Under the pieces are notes generated by a model that saw nothing but the letters and a program-made list of their open reading frames with translations, had not been told where the DNA came from and did not search any database. Positions 35,155 through 43,397 of a DNA stretch of 64,000 bases are shown here, in pieces (positions within the stretch are counted from its first letter, which is position 1; every line of letters begins with the position of its first letter). Source of the DNA: Shewanella sediminis HAW-EB3. GTDB taxonomy: Bacteria > Pseudomonadota > Gammaproteobacteria > Enterobacterales > Shewanellaceae. The translations under genes and the position numbers were made by a program. The stretch is taken from assembly GCF_000018025.1 (NCBI RefSeq), contig NC_009831.1, forward strand, positions 1,612,001 to 1,676,000, written 5' to 3'.

Positions 35155-36153
35155 TTACAACTGCCAGCTGATGATTAATGAGCCATAACCATGCCAACTG
35201 TCGGGATCGCTCTGGTACTCTTTGGTGTAAGCATTAAAGCTCCACGCGAGAGACCAGCTTGGATGGGCCCAGATAATGCCTGTGGTGACACCCGCCTGAC
35301 TGTTTTCAAACTCAACATGGGAGTTGTAGGGAAGGGATCCATCTATGGTCAGATCATTGAATCGATATCCCACATAGGCCCGGGTGAAGAGCATCCAGCT
35401 GCTGAATTTAGTGGTGGCCGAGATGTTACCGAATTGACCACTATGCTGGCTTAAGCGAGCAAATGAGTCTGCTAAATTTGTCCCCCACCTGAAGGTTAAC
35501 CCGAGATCCGCTTCACTGCGAAAGTTCCCCGCTTGTGAATGACTAAAGCCGCTCAGCTCCCACAGTGTTTCACCTGTAAATGCGTTACTGAATGCATCTC
35601 TGCGCATAATAAGCGCATCTAGTTCATAGGCAAGTTGAATCGTTAATTGATTTTCAATCTGATGTTGCCAGCCATTCGGTGTCGATGATGGCGTGAGCTT
35701 ATGGAACAGTTTCTGTAACTGCTCAGTACCGGAAGCCGGCCCTGAAATACCCAATGATAACCAGTTTTTCTGGGCCCAAGTTTCTCCATAGGTCGCGGTG
35801 TGACTTTCAATCGCTAAGTAGCCGGCATAGGGGCGGTCGTAGGGTTGGGGAGTCTCAATCTTGATTTCACCGGGTGTCCACATCTGCTGTGTGAGTTTCA
35901 CTCCCCAGGCTCGTTGTGCACTGTTCTGCTTGAAGCTAAACAAACTTTGCCAGCGTATAGGGGAGGCTGTGTCATCCAGATTTTGTAGCGGAGCACTCTC
36001 CCAACCAAGCGTTAAGCCGTTGGTATAGTTACCGTCATCTTTGAAGATGAAGTCATTATCTACCTGAAGATGCCATTGTCCTGCACTTACCCAGGGAGAG
36101 ATGAGCAAGAGAATAGAGGTACTGATAAAGCGCTTTGAAACCTGATAGTTCAT
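35155..36153 (-). CDS. LpxR-like lipid A 3'-O-deacylase (DUF2219)
   Basis: 332-aa outer-membrane beta-barrel. The ATG at 36153 has GGAGC upstream and gives a signal peptide (MNYQVSKRFISTSILLLISPWVSA). The mature start QWHLQVDNDFIFKDDGNYTNGLTLGWES contains the Asn-Asp pair and the TNG segment conserved in LpxR, and LGISGPASGTEQLQKLFHKL matches the family's second conserved block. The chain ends YGSLIISWQL. LpxR enzymes remove the 3'-acyloxyacyl group of lipid A, modifying the outer membrane. Catalytic His and Ser not mapped residue by residue. Tail-to-tail with the preceding response regulator. Confidence 0.8.
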   Translation of the reverse strand: MNYQVSKRFISTSILLLISPWVSAGQWHLQVDNDFIFKDDGNYTNGLTLGWESAPLQNLDDTASPIRWQSLFSFKQNSAQRAWGVKLTQQMWTPGEIKIETPQPYDRPYAGYLAIESHTATYGETWAQKNWLSLGISGPASGTEQLQKLFHKLTPSSTPNGWQHQIENQLTIQLAYELDALIMRRDAFSNAFTGETLWELSGFSHSQAGNFRSEADLGLTFRWGTNLADSFARLSQHSGQFGNISATTKFSSWMLFTRAYVGYRFNDLTIDGSLPYNSHVEFENSQAGVTTGIIWAHPSWSLAWSFNAYTKEYQSDPDSWHGYGSLIISWQL

Positions 36154-36310
36154 ATTCAGCTCCAATAAACGACAGTAAGTGATAAAAGTCTGCTCTTGAG
36201 CATAAACAGATCCCCGGCACCTCTTCAAGGTAATTGATGTGACGCTTTGTATTAGTCCCTGATCGCCTTATCATGCGGAGGTGAGCCAAGGACCAGTATA
36301 GACTACCGGG

Positions 36311-36772
36311 TCAGTGGATCACTTTTTGTGATACAGCCTCGAATCCGTTTAATGAAAAGCTTTGGTCATAAAATTGCACCCGAGCTGCATCTTGCATCAT
36401 GCCAATGAGTTTCATGCTGGCCTTCCCATTCACCTCTGCGAAGGATATGCCTTGATTGCATCCGATTAATGCAGGAACAGACAGAAGCTGTAATGCTTTA
36501 TTGACCTCAAGCTCAACATCTATGCTGGTGGGGATGGGCTTAAACAGCGCATCTTGGCCGCCACAGTAGGCCTGATCGTCAAGGTGGGTAAAAACCACAA
36601 CCGCTTTGCCAGCACCACTGTCGACGAGTTTCATCTTTTGGTATCCGTGGCTTGAGACGATAGTAGCTTGAGCTTGAGAATGCTGCAGGGTCCAAAGCTC
36701 ACGATTGAACTCATTCGCGAAACTGGCACCTGAGTATAGTAAAATACAGGCGCTGATAATTATCTTTCTCAT
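36311..36772 (-). CDS. Periplasmic protein of unknown function
   Basis: 153-aa exported protein. The ATG at 36772 is preceded by GAGGAGAG and is preferred to the TTG 12 nt upstream. Signal peptide MRKIIISACILLYSGASFA. The mature part is a single small domain with two cysteines (AYCGGQD, IGCNQG), possibly one disulfide, and hydrophobic strands (KAVVVFTHLDDQ). No family is recognised. It stands next to the LpxR-like gene on the same strand (157 bp upstream), so shared regulation is possible. Confidence 0.65.
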   Translation of the reverse strand: MRKIIISACILLYSGASFANEFNRELWTLQHSQAQATIVSSHGYQKMKLVDSGAGKAVVVFTHLDDQAYCGGQDALFKPIPTSIDVELEVNKALQLLSVPALIGCNQGISFAEVNGKASMKLIGMMQDAARVQFYDQSFSLNGFEAVSQKVIH

Positions 36773-36913
36773 GACTCTCCTCAAAACTCGATATTTTCAC
36801 ATCAAGGTTAGCCGATACGTCCTTAATCTATGCTGAATAAAACACCGTGTTGTATTGACTTAGTGATGAGGTTTTCTTCATTTCTATGCCTGTAATGCTA
36901 CTAGTGCAAATTT

Positions 36914-36927
36914 AATTGCGCGCAATT
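36914..36927. promoter_or_regulatory. OhrR-like operator, distal box
   Basis: Perfect 14-bp palindrome AATTGCGCGCAATT about 137 bp before ohr. AATTG/CAATT dyads are the known recognition pattern of the MarR-family peroxide sensor OhrR. The regulator itself is not in this window. Confidence 0.55.
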
Positions 36928-36972
36928 TACTTGCTCGCAAGTCATTGGCGTGGTATAAATTGCGTTAATTCA

Positions 36973-36984
36973 ATTGCGCACAAT
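36973..36984. promoter_or_regulatory. OhrR-like operator, proximal box
   Basis: ATTGCGCACAAT with arms ATTG/CAAT, about 80 bp before ohr. It repeats the core of the distal palindrome 59 bp away. Two copies fit cooperative repression by OhrR; inferred. Confidence 0.5.
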
Positions 36985-37063
36985 CTTTACCTGCATTTTT
37001 ATCGGCAGTTTTTATCAAAAATATTAGGTAATGTGCGCTTTTTACTAGATATGGAGTTAAACA

Positions 37064-37486
37064 ATGAAAGCACTATATAGCACTCAAGCAACCGCCAGCG
37101 CAGGACGAAACGGCAATGTCGCGACAGATGATGGCAAGCTATCTTTAGCATTAAGCTACCCTAAAGAGATGGGAGGCTCGGGAGAGGCGACCAACCCGGA
37201 ACAACTTTTTGCCGCAGGTTATAGTGCCTGTTTTTCAAATGCCCTGCTGCATGTTGCACGTGAAGGTAAGTTGGTCTTAACTCAAGCGCCGGTAACTGCA
37301 ACGGTTGGAATTGGAGTTAGAGAAGAGGGGGGATTTGGATTATCCGTTGCCTTGGCCGTGGAGCTGGAGTTGCCTCAAGCACAAGCCGTAGCTTTGGTGA
37401 GGAATGCGCATCTTGTCTGTCCTTATTCAAATGCAGTTCGTAATAACATCGATGTGATGCTAACGGTAAACGGCGAGAGCATCTAA
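37064..37486 (+). CDS. ohr: Organic hydroperoxide resistance protein Ohr
   Basis: 140-aa thiol peroxidase of the Ohr/OsmC family that reduces organic hydroperoxides in the cytoplasm as a homodimer. The two catalytic cysteines are visible: Cys56 in AGYSACFSNAL and Cys119 in HLVCPYSNAVRNN. The N-terminus TQATASAGRNGNV is typical of Ohr rather than OsmC. Two OhrR-like palindromes lie upstream. A DoxX-family gene follows at 83 bp on the same strand and may share the promoter. The regulator gene ohrR is not adjacent, as far as this window shows. Confidence 0.93.
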   Translation: MKALYSTQATASAGRNGNVATDDGKLSLALSYPKEMGGSGEATNPEQLFAAGYSACFSNALLHVAREGKLVLTQAPVTATVGIGVREEGGFGLSVALAVELELPQAQAVALVRNAHLVCPYSNAVRNNIDVMLTVNGESI

Positions 37487-37569
37487 CCTTAGCTTATGCT
37501 CTGAATGTATGAGTCAGAGAATACGAATATGTGTGGCTAATTCATACAAGCCACAGAGAGGAAGCGAAG

Positions 37570-37956
37570 GTGAATCAAAAATTGGTGACTGTGGGGCGGG
37601 TAATGCTGGCGCTTTATTTCTTATTGCCCGGTATTATGAAGTTTGTCAGCTGGGATATGCATATAACCTTAATGGAAACCCATGGGATGATCATGGCTCC
37701 TCAACTGCTGGCTGCGGCGGCAATATTTGAGATCGTTGCCGCCATCGCCCTGTTAATGAACCGCTATACCGCGCTTGTATCGATACTGCTTGCACTGCTT
37801 GTGGTGGTGATAAATGTCAGCTTGCATGATTTTTGGAACTTCACCGGAATCGAAGCCGCCCATGAGATGCAAAACTTCATTAAAAATCTCGGGATCCTGG
37901 CAGGACTGCTTGTATTAGCTGGGCACTGCGGAGAAAAATCCAAAGCTAAAAACTAA
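37570..37956 (+). CDS. DoxX-family membrane protein
   Basis: 128-aa inner-membrane protein with four hydrophobic helices (VGRVMLALYFLLPGIMKF, MAPQLLAAAAIFEIVAAIALL, YTALVSILLALLVVVINVSLHDFW, FIKNLGILAGLLVLAGH), the DoxX-like layout. The GTG at 37570 is chosen because AGGA lies 7 nt before it; the longer frame upstream is polar and implausible. DoxX proteins associate with oxidative-stress functions in several bacteria, which suits its place behind ohr. Confidence 0.8.
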   Translation: MNQKLVTVGRVMLALYFLLPGIMKFVSWDMHITLMETHGMIMAPQLLAAAAIFEIVAAIALLMNRYTALVSILLALLVVVINVSLHDFWNFTGIEAAHEMQNFIKNLGILAGLLVLAGHCGEKSKAKN

Positions 37957-38207
37957 CCAGAATTCAGGTTAACAAAGGCTGTAGGCTACCCGGTCTCGAA
38001 TAATGCAGCGTATAACTGAGCTTATTTGGGCTGTGAAAAATAGCTAGCTCAATTTGGTTAGCCACTTCTAGCAAAAGAGCATCAGCGATGTGAAGACGAG
38101 AGATAGATCTGTCTTTACCTTTCTCGTCATCCATTTAGCTTGAACTCTCCCTCTATCATGTGCAAAATCTAGCCACCTGAAAACGTTTGAATGTATTGGT
38201 TAATTGA

Positions 38208-38735
38208 ATGGACTCGAAGAACTGCTCAAGTTCGCATGGATTTACGCTTATAGAACTCGTCGTCGTTATTGTTATATTGGGAATTCTGGCTGTCACCTCG
38301 TCCAGTAAATTCATTAGCCTGAGCGGCGATGCTAAAGATGCTGTGTTGCAACAATTCGGCGCCTCCGTTGTTGAGGCAAATAAGCAGATGTATATCTTAT
38401 CTAAACTCTCCAGCTACCGGGCTCAGCCCGTACCGGGTCGTGGCGATCTTACCGATGTAGATGTTGACGGTGATGGTGTATTCGAAACTCGTTTAAAATG
38501 CGGATATCTGGATAATACCGATGTGGCTAAGAGATTAAATTACAGCGATGACCGTTTAGGCTTTGAATTTGAGGGTGTCGATAAGGTCTACTTTGGCTTT
38601 GACCAGAGTGATATCAAATCCGGTCAATGTTATTTTATGTACCAGCAAGCCTACGGTACGACTAATCCCGCTACCTGCAATCAGGATGACCCAAAAGCCG
38701 CGCCGGTTTATGAGGTGGTGATTGAAGGCTGTTGA
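38208..38735 (+). CDS. Type IV/MSHA-like prepilin, second orphan
   Basis: 175-aa prepilin-like protein with the leader peptide cleavage site G/F in SSSHGFTLIELVVVIVILGILAVTSSSKFISL and Glu at +5. It continues with SGDAKDAVLQQFGASVVEANKQM, the same pattern as the 27581 product. It has a Ca-binding-like DVDVDGDGVFETR stretch and four cysteines (KCGY, QCYF, TCNQ, final EGC). It ends in Cys like the first orphan. No pilus assembly genes are adjacent. Probably a minor or alternative pilin handled by a distant MSHA-type system. Confidence 0.82.
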   Translation: MDSKNCSSSHGFTLIELVVVIVILGILAVTSSSKFISLSGDAKDAVLQQFGASVVEANKQMYILSKLSSYRAQPVPGRGDLTDVDVDGDGVFETRLKCGYLDNTDVAKRLNYSDDRLGFEFEGVDKVYFGFDQSDIKSGQCYFMYQQAYGTTNPATCNQDDPKAAPVYEVVIEGC

Positions 38736-38847
38736 GTCTACTTAAATTAATTCCGTTACTCGTTTACTACAAGTTATCAAAGAGATTAGATTTCAGAGCG
38801 CTTTGGCTATCAAAGTACTCTAATTATCAAAGTTATTCGCTCATTTA

Positions 38848-38869
38848 GGGGGGCAAATCCCCCCCATCT
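38848..38869 (+). terminator. G/C hairpin between convergent prepilin and NnrU genes
   Basis: GGGGGG (38848-38853) pairs with CCCCCC (38859-38864) across CAAAT, followed by a weak ATCTT tail. It could serve the plus-strand prepilin gene. Confidence 0.5.
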
Positions 38870-38887
38870 TATCCGTCCACCATTCCA

Positions 38888-39445
38888 TCAGTCGATCACG
38901 GACACACCGAATAGTGTTTGGTGGCCGCGCAGCACCAAAGCATAGACAATTAGTCCAACCACCACCGCGATGACGTCGAACTTTGCCTTAGGTTCACCCT
39001 TGGGCACGATACTGTCTCTGGATTTTGCCAGTAAAATGTCGGCTAAAGCATAGAGGAAGAATCCGCCAAATAGTACGCTGGAGGCCAGGTCACCGTTGGC
39101 TAGCAAATGCACTAAGGCCCATAAGCAGGTGGCAATCAACATGGGATGTTTGAGTTTTGCGCGTATATAGGTATCGAGATAGGCTGAAATAAGCAAGATA
39201 AACACAAGTGGCATGATGGCGTGTACCAGTGGTCTGGCGAAAGACAGTGGTTGCCAGAGTTGCTCCTTAGAGGCCATGCCAAAGCCATTGATGATCAGTA
39301 CAAAACCGATAAGTGAAATGGTGGAAAACAGCGCCAGATAGGGGACTCTTCCCAATTTACCTATCAAGGCTTGCCGAGCTTGTACCTGAGTTGGAAATAG
39401 ATGAATGGCGATAAACAGCACCATTCCCGATAACAAAACTATCAT
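38888..39445 (-). CDS. NnrU-family membrane protein
   Basis: 185-aa integral membrane protein with about five to six helices. The pattern LSGMVLFIAIHLFPTQVQARQALIGKLGRVPYLALFSTISLIGFVLIINGFG and RPLVHAIMPLVFILLISAYL...LKHPMLIATCLWALVHLLANGDLASSVLFGGFFLYAL is that of NnrU, a protein linked to nitric-oxide/denitrification metabolism in some bacteria and to carotenoid isomerase-like proteins (Z-ISO) in others. No nitrogen-oxide genes are nearby, so the role is open. Single gene, convergent with the prepilin. Confidence 0.8.
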   Translation of the reverse strand: MIVLLSGMVLFIAIHLFPTQVQARQALIGKLGRVPYLALFSTISLIGFVLIINGFGMASKEQLWQPLSFARPLVHAIMPLVFILLISAYLDTYIRAKLKHPMLIATCLWALVHLLANGDLASSVLFGGFFLYALADILLAKSRDSIVPKGEPKAKFDVIAVVVGLIVYALVLRGHQTLFGVSVID

Positions 39446-39744
39446 GCCAATCTCCTTATAAAATGATGGCTTAGGCCAATCTCGCAGAATAGAGCAAGAT
39501 TGTCACGCTCTCTTTCGTGTGGTTGCCCCCGCTGTTTTTTCTATCGGTTATTGGCAAGGTCACTTCTGCAATACTGGCTGTAAATGATGTAGGTATATTT
39601 CCCTATGATGAACCGATTGTTTGGCACCGCTCCGGTTGGAATAACTTAATAAATTGAGATACTCATAGGCAGAATCATCATCTACACTTTAGTGGAGACA
39701 GATAAGTTGTTGCGCCGTTGCGCTGAGAGTAATAAGGCTGATTA

Positions 39745-39935
39745 ATGAGCATTTTTCAAGGCATGTTTAGTGAGTTGATGGCTCATGGCTTGGGTGATGT
39801 CACAGGTTCGGGTATGGCGAGGATCGCCCTGATGTTGATGCCGTATATGGATGTGAGCCATGAGGTGACGGAGATGCTCCAGGGAGATGCGGTATGGGTC
39901 GACTATCAGGTAGGGGCTGGTTCAGCGATTTGATG
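39745..39935 (+). CDS. Small ORF at the head of the antiporter operon
   Basis: 62-codon ORF with start ATG at 39745 behind AAGG. Its stop (TGA, 39931-39933) overlaps the start of mrpE as TGATG, the hallmark of translational coupling. The product has an amphipathic helix-like middle (GMARIALMLMPYMDVSHEVTEMLQGD). No family is recognised. The coupling argues that the ORF is translated; the product may matter less than the coupling. Confidence 0.4.
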
Positions 39936-40442
39936 AATATTCACTTCCGGAGGGTATGGTTTCGCGCGGCTGCTTTTACCTTTATGTGGTGGATGCTCAC
40001 TGCGGGGTCAGTAAACTCATGGCTGGTTGGTGCGCCGGTAGTGCTTGTTGCTACGCTGATAAGCATGGTACTGGTGCCTCCTTTTTCCTGTTCGGTGGTT
40101 GGCTCTGTACGCTTCGTGCCATTTTTTATTTGGCACTCGCTGCGTGGCGGTGCCGATGTGGCGTGGCGCGCATTTCACCCCCAAATGCCCATAGCACCGG
40201 GTCTTGTTGACTTCCCCTTACGCCTGCCACCGGGAATGTGCCGGGTATTCATGGTTAATACGGTCAGTCTGCTGCCGGGTACATTGAGTGTCGAGTTGGG
40301 AGCGAACTGTCTGAAAGTTCATGTGCTCGATATACGAAAAAACGTGTTATCTGAACTCGCGACGCTAGAACAAATTGTTGCCAAGATGTTCAAAATATCC
40401 CTGCAGGATGCTAAAGGAGATGAATGCAATGAAGAGATTTAA
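39933..40442 (+). CDS. mrpE: Monovalent cation/proton antiporter subunit E (MrpE/MnhE)
   Basis: 169-aa inner-membrane subunit. Two to three helices (FTFMWWMLTAGSVNSWLVGAPVVLVATLISMVLV; SVVGSVRFVPFFIWHSLRGGADVAWRAFHP) precede a conserved cytoplasmic half with PGLVDFPLRLP, FMVNTVSLLPGTLSVELGANCLKVHVLD, the MnhE signature. MrpE is needed for assembly or stability of the Mrp complex, which exchanges Na+ (or K+) for H+. The ATG overlaps the preceding ORF's stop. The 3' end overlaps the universal stress protein gene by 14 nt. Confidence 0.88.
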   Translation: MNIHFRRVWFRAAAFTFMWWMLTAGSVNSWLVGAPVVLVATLISMVLVPPFSCSVVGSVRFVPFFIWHSLRGGADVAWRAFHPQMPIAPGLVDFPLRLPPGMCRVFMVNTVSLLPGTLSVELGANCLKVHVLDIRKNVLSELATLEQIVAKMFKISLQDAKGDECNEEI

Positions 40443-41412
40443 AGACATACTTTGTGTGTTGGAACCGGTGAAAGTTTGCGAACCGGCTCTGGAGCGTGCC
40501 GTCACTCTGGCCGAGAATAATCAGGCCTGTTTAACTGTGGTTGACGTGGCGCCATATGTCACTGTGGGGATTGGGATGTCTGATGGTGGCTCTGGCTTAG
40601 CCAATTTGCAGGCCGCGATGGTCAGTATACACAAACAACGACTGGAGGCATTCGTTGAGCCGTTCGCTAAGCGGGTTAAGATCGAAACTAAAGTATTGGT
40701 TGGCACGCCATTCCTGGAGATCATACGTGAGGTTCTGCGCAACGGGCGGGATCTGGTGATCAAAGTACCTGAATATCAGGATTGGTTAGAACGGTTATTT
40801 GGCAGTGACGATATGCATATCTTGCGCAAGTGCCCCTGTCCGGTTTGGTTAATCAAGTCGCAGGCCCCAAAGACCCACAGAGTCATCCTGGCCGCAGTCG
40901 ATGTCGATGACACCCATCAGCCGCAAGAGATGGAATCACGACATGCACTTAACCGTCAGGTACTCGAAATGGCCAGCTCTCTGGCTCTGGCCGGGGCTGC
41001 CGAGCTGCATATCGTGCATGCATGGAATGTGTTAGGAGAGGGGTCCATGCGTCATGGGGCATTCATGAATGCGTCGGAAAGCGAAGTCAACGCCTGTGTC
41101 GAGCAAGTTAGACGACAACATGAGGCTAATCTGGATGATCTGATGTGCGAGGTGAGCGCCAATATGGGGCAGGATACTTTGCATTATCTTAAACCCCAAA
41201 AGCATCTGGTGAAGGGAGGAGCTCGCAAAGAGATACCGGCGCTGGCCAGGCATATCGACGCAGATCTTGTTGTTATGGGAACAGTAGCCCGTACTGGTGT
41301 ATCAGGCTTTATCATGGGCAATACCGCGGAATCAATCCTGAATCAAATCGATTGCTCCGTACTCGCGAGCAAACCACCGGGCTTTAAAACGCCGGTTATA
41401 TTGGACGACTAA
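40429..41412 (+). CDS. Universal stress protein, tandem UspA domains
   Basis: 327-aa cytoplasmic protein with two Usp domains (about 1-145 and 150-320). The first begins MKRFKDILCVLEP; the second has HRVILAAVDVDD and ends with the nucleotide-binding pattern ADLVVMGTVARTGVSGFIMGNTAESILNQIDCSVLASKP (G-x2-G-x9-G-S/T-like). ATP binding by the second domain is likely. It is embedded between antiporter genes mrpE and mrpF and translationally linked (14-nt overlap), suggesting a sensor or regulator of the antiporter. The start at 40429 is favoured by AAAGGAG 9 nt upstream. Confidence 0.9.
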   Translation: MKRFKDILCVLEPVKVCEPALERAVTLAENNQACLTVVDVAPYVTVGIGMSDGGSGLANLQAAMVSIHKQRLEAFVEPFAKRVKIETKVLVGTPFLEIIREVLRNGRDLVIKVPEYQDWLERLFGSDDMHILRKCPCPVWLIKSQAPKTHRVILAAVDVDDTHQPQEMESRHALNRQVLEMASSLALAGAAELHIVHAWNVLGEGSMRHGAFMNASESEVNACVEQVRRQHEANLDDLMCEVSANMGQDTLHYLKPQKHLVKGGARKEIPALARHIDADLVVMGTVARTGVSGFIMGNTAESILNQIDCSVLASKPPGFKTPVILDD

Positions 41413-41418
41413 AGCCGT

Positions 41419-41697
41419 ATGCAAACCCTATATTTCACACTGGCGTTGTTCCTCTTGCTGAACCTCATTGTCGGAATGTGGCGGGTGTTGCGCGGTCCCA
41501 CCGCCGCGGATCGCATGTTGACGGCACAGTTGTTCGGCACCACATCAGTGGCTGCAATGTTATTGCTGGCTCAGGCGACGGACAAACCGGCCCTACGTGA
41601 TGTGGCACTGGTATTTGCCTTACTTGCGGCGGTAACTGCGGTAGCTTTTATCCGTCGCGCCTGGCGGGTTAGGGAGAAAAAGCATGACGGCAATTGA
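41419..41697 (+). CDS. mrpF: Monovalent cation/proton antiporter subunit F (MrpF/MnhF)
   Basis: 92-aa inner-membrane subunit with three helices. The pattern RVLRGPTAADRMLTAQLFGTTSVAAMLLLA then ALRDVALVFALLAAVTAVAFIR is the MrpF family signature (RGPTxxDR...D.al..all.f). MrpF is part of the membrane antiporter complex; its role includes cation handling with MrpG and MrpE. The stop overlaps the start of the subunit G gene by 14 nt, showing tight operon coupling. Confidence 0.9.
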   Translation: MQTLYFTLALFLLLNLIVGMWRVLRGPTAADRMLTAQLFGTTSVAAMLLLAQATDKPALRDVALVFALLAAVTAVAFIRRAWRVREKKHDGN

Positions 41698-41983
41698 TCT
41701 CATCTCCTCCGTCCTGCTCATCGCAGGGGGCGTTTTCTTTCTGGCTGGCACCCTGGGCCTGTTGCGGTTTCCTGATGTTTACACTCGCCTGCATGCCTTG
41801 ACTAAAGGCGACAACGTGGGCCTTGGGCTGGTGATCGCAGGGCTGGCCGTTCAGGTACAAAGCTGGTTTACCGTGGGCAAGCTGCTGATGATTTGGGTAT
41901 TGGTGATGCTCGCCAGCGCCAGTATTTCTCATTTGATTGCAAGACGTGCTTTGCTGCGGGGGATCAAGCCGTGGAAGCGCTGA
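41684..41983 (+). CDS. mrpG: Monovalent cation/proton antiporter subunit G (MrpG/MnhG)
   Basis: 99-aa inner-membrane subunit. Three helices with the family pattern SSVLLIAGGVFFLAGTLGLLRFPDVYTRLHALTKGDNVGLGLVI, in which GLLRFPDxxTRLHA-x-KxD is diagnostic of MrpG. It overlaps mrpF (14 nt) and the DUF4040 gene (13 nt). Together with MrpE and MrpF it forms the small-subunit module, also found in Mbh-type complexes. Confidence 0.92.
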   Translation: MTAIDLISSVLLIAGGVFFLAGTLGLLRFPDVYTRLHALTKGDNVGLGLVIAGLAVQVQSWFTVGKLLMIWVLVMLASASISHLIARRALLRGIKPWKR

Positions 41984-42294
41984 CCATACTAAACTGGGTG
42001 TTAGATGGCCTGTTGGGAGTGAGCTTGTTCAGTCTGGCCTGGCTGGCACTCGCGAGCACGGATATTTTCAAGGCGATTGTGCTGTTTATCAGCTTCGGGC
42101 TGCTGATGGCATTAGCTTGGGTGCGGCTCAATGCGCCGGATATAGCTCTGGCTGAGGCGGCTATTGGTGCGGGTCTGACCGGCGCCCTGTTGCTGGCCGC
42201 ATACGCGCGACTCAAGGATATCAGTAACGGTGCATCTGACGGTGAGGACGTTCAGTCACATATTCAAGATGATTCAGATGAGGAACCAAAATAG
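41971..42294 (+). CDS. DUF4040 / MrpB N-terminal-domain subunit (MbhD-like)
   Basis: 107-aa inner-membrane subunit. The GTG at 41971 has GGGGGA 7 nt upstream and overlaps mrpG. Three helices (WVLDGLLGVSLFSLAWLALA, AIVLFISFGLLMALAWV, APDIALAEAAIGAGLTGALLLAAY) with WVRLNAPDIALAEAAIGAGL, the DUF4040 signature. In Gram-positive Mrp this segment is part of MrpA's C-terminus; here it is a separate polypeptide, as in archaeal Mbh/Mbx and split Mrp systems. Confidence 0.85.
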   Translation: MEALTILNWVLDGLLGVSLFSLAWLALASTDIFKAIVLFISFGLLMALAWVRLNAPDIALAEAAIGAGLTGALLLAAYARLKDISNGASDGEDVQSHIQDDSDEEPK

Positions 42295-42407
42295 AGACGA
42301 GCAAAAAGATGCTACATTGCTCGCAGCGTGCACGTAAGAGCATTGAGGTTGAATGAAATTTAAGCTCGGAAGATAAACTGTCCCCAGGGTAAACCAGGAG
42401 AGATGAT

Positions 42408-43064
42408 ATGGAGAGGAATCCTTGGTTGTTGCCATTGTTGCTGATGCTCTGTGTGGGTCTCGGTTATACCGTATTGTCTATGCCTGAACCTGTGGAAGGT
42501 CTGCCCAAAATGCTGGTCGACAACATGGAGGTTAGTGGCGTGTCTAATCCAGTGACTGCGGTGCTGCTCAACTTTCGCGGTTACGATACTTTGCTGGAGA
42601 TGGGAGTGTTGATGGTGGCTCTGCTTGGCGTGTGGTCACTCGGCGGCATGCCTGATTATCACGAAACAAGCCCGGGGCTGGTTTTGGACATTATGTCACG
42701 TCAGCTGGTTCCCGTGCTGATCCTGGTGGCCGGTTATCTGTTGTGGATAGGCGCCGATGCGCCGGGGGGAGCCTTTCAAGCCGGATCTCTGCTGGGAGCT
42801 GCGGGAGTATTGCTGCTGCTTTGCGGATGGCGTATCGGCAACAGATGCTCAGGACTGCCATTGAGAATGCTTATAGTCCTGGGCCTGGGTATGTTTGTCA
42901 TGGCCGGTACGGCTTTACTTCTGATAGAAGGTGGATTCTTACAGTATCCACCTTCTGTGGCCAGTGAGCTGATATTGATGATCGAAGTAGCGGCTACGCT
43001 GTCCATCGGTGCTACGCTGGCGGCCATGTTCCTGGGGAGACGACCGGGGGGGGCGGACAAATGA
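42408..43064 (+). CDS. mrpB: Antiporter subunit B (MnhB domain)
   Basis: 218-aa inner-membrane subunit with about six helices. It carries an N-terminal part related to MbhE (VSNPVTAVLLNFRGYDTLLEMGVLMVALLGVWSL) fused to the MnhB domain (VPVLILVAGYLLWIGADAPGGAFQAGSLLGAAGVLLLL, the GxxAPGGGFQaG signature). A strong AGGAGA ribosome-binding site precedes the ATG. About 110 bp separate it from the DUF4040 gene. The MnhB domain packs against MrpC and MrpD in solved complexes. Confidence 0.88.
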   Translation: MERNPWLLPLLLMLCVGLGYTVLSMPEPVEGLPKMLVDNMEVSGVSNPVTAVLLNFRGYDTLLEMGVLMVALLGVWSLGGMPDYHETSPGLVLDIMSRQLVPVLILVAGYLLWIGADAPGGAFQAGSLLGAAGVLLLLCGWRIGNRCSGLPLRMLIVLGLGMFVMAGTALLLIEGGFLQYPPSVASELILMIEVAATLSIGATLAAMFLGRRPGGADK

Positions 43065-43369
43065 GCTATGTTTACCTCTATGCGCTCCTTGGTGTGGGTT
43101 TGTTCGTTCTGGGCTTGAACGCCTTGATCGTTCACGCTCATTTGCTGCGCAAGATACTGGCTGTCAATGTGATGAGTACAGGCGTGTTTCTGGTGTTGGT
43201 GGCACTGTCTTCCCGTACTGAGGACGTCTTGCCGGATCCTGTTCCCCATGCCATGGTGATCACCGGCATCGTGGTTTCTGTGTCTGCTACAGCATTGGCA
43301 CTCATCTTGATGCTGAAGGTAAATCGGGCAACCGGAAAAAATGAACTTCCCGACAGGGGCCGGGAGTGA
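43061..43369 (+). CDS. mrpC: Antiporter subunit C (NuoK-like, MrpC/MnhC)
   Basis: 102-aa inner-membrane subunit with three helices, homologous to complex I subunit NuoK. Pattern: YLYALLGVGLFVLGLNALIVHAHLLRKILAVNVMSTGVFLVLVAL and PHAMVITGIVVSVSATALALILMLKV (the PhALVLTaIVI-like helix with conserved Thr and Val). It begins within the last codons of mrpB (4-nt overlap). MrpC sits at the interface with the MrpD-like subunits. Confidence 0.9.
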   Translation: MSYVYLYALLGVGLFVLGLNALIVHAHLLRKILAVNVMSTGVFLVLVALSSRTEDVLPDPVPHAMVITGIVVSVSATALALILMLKVNRATGKNELPDRGRE

Positions 43370-43397
43370 TCACTGTAAACGGCTGAGTTTGCTGCCT

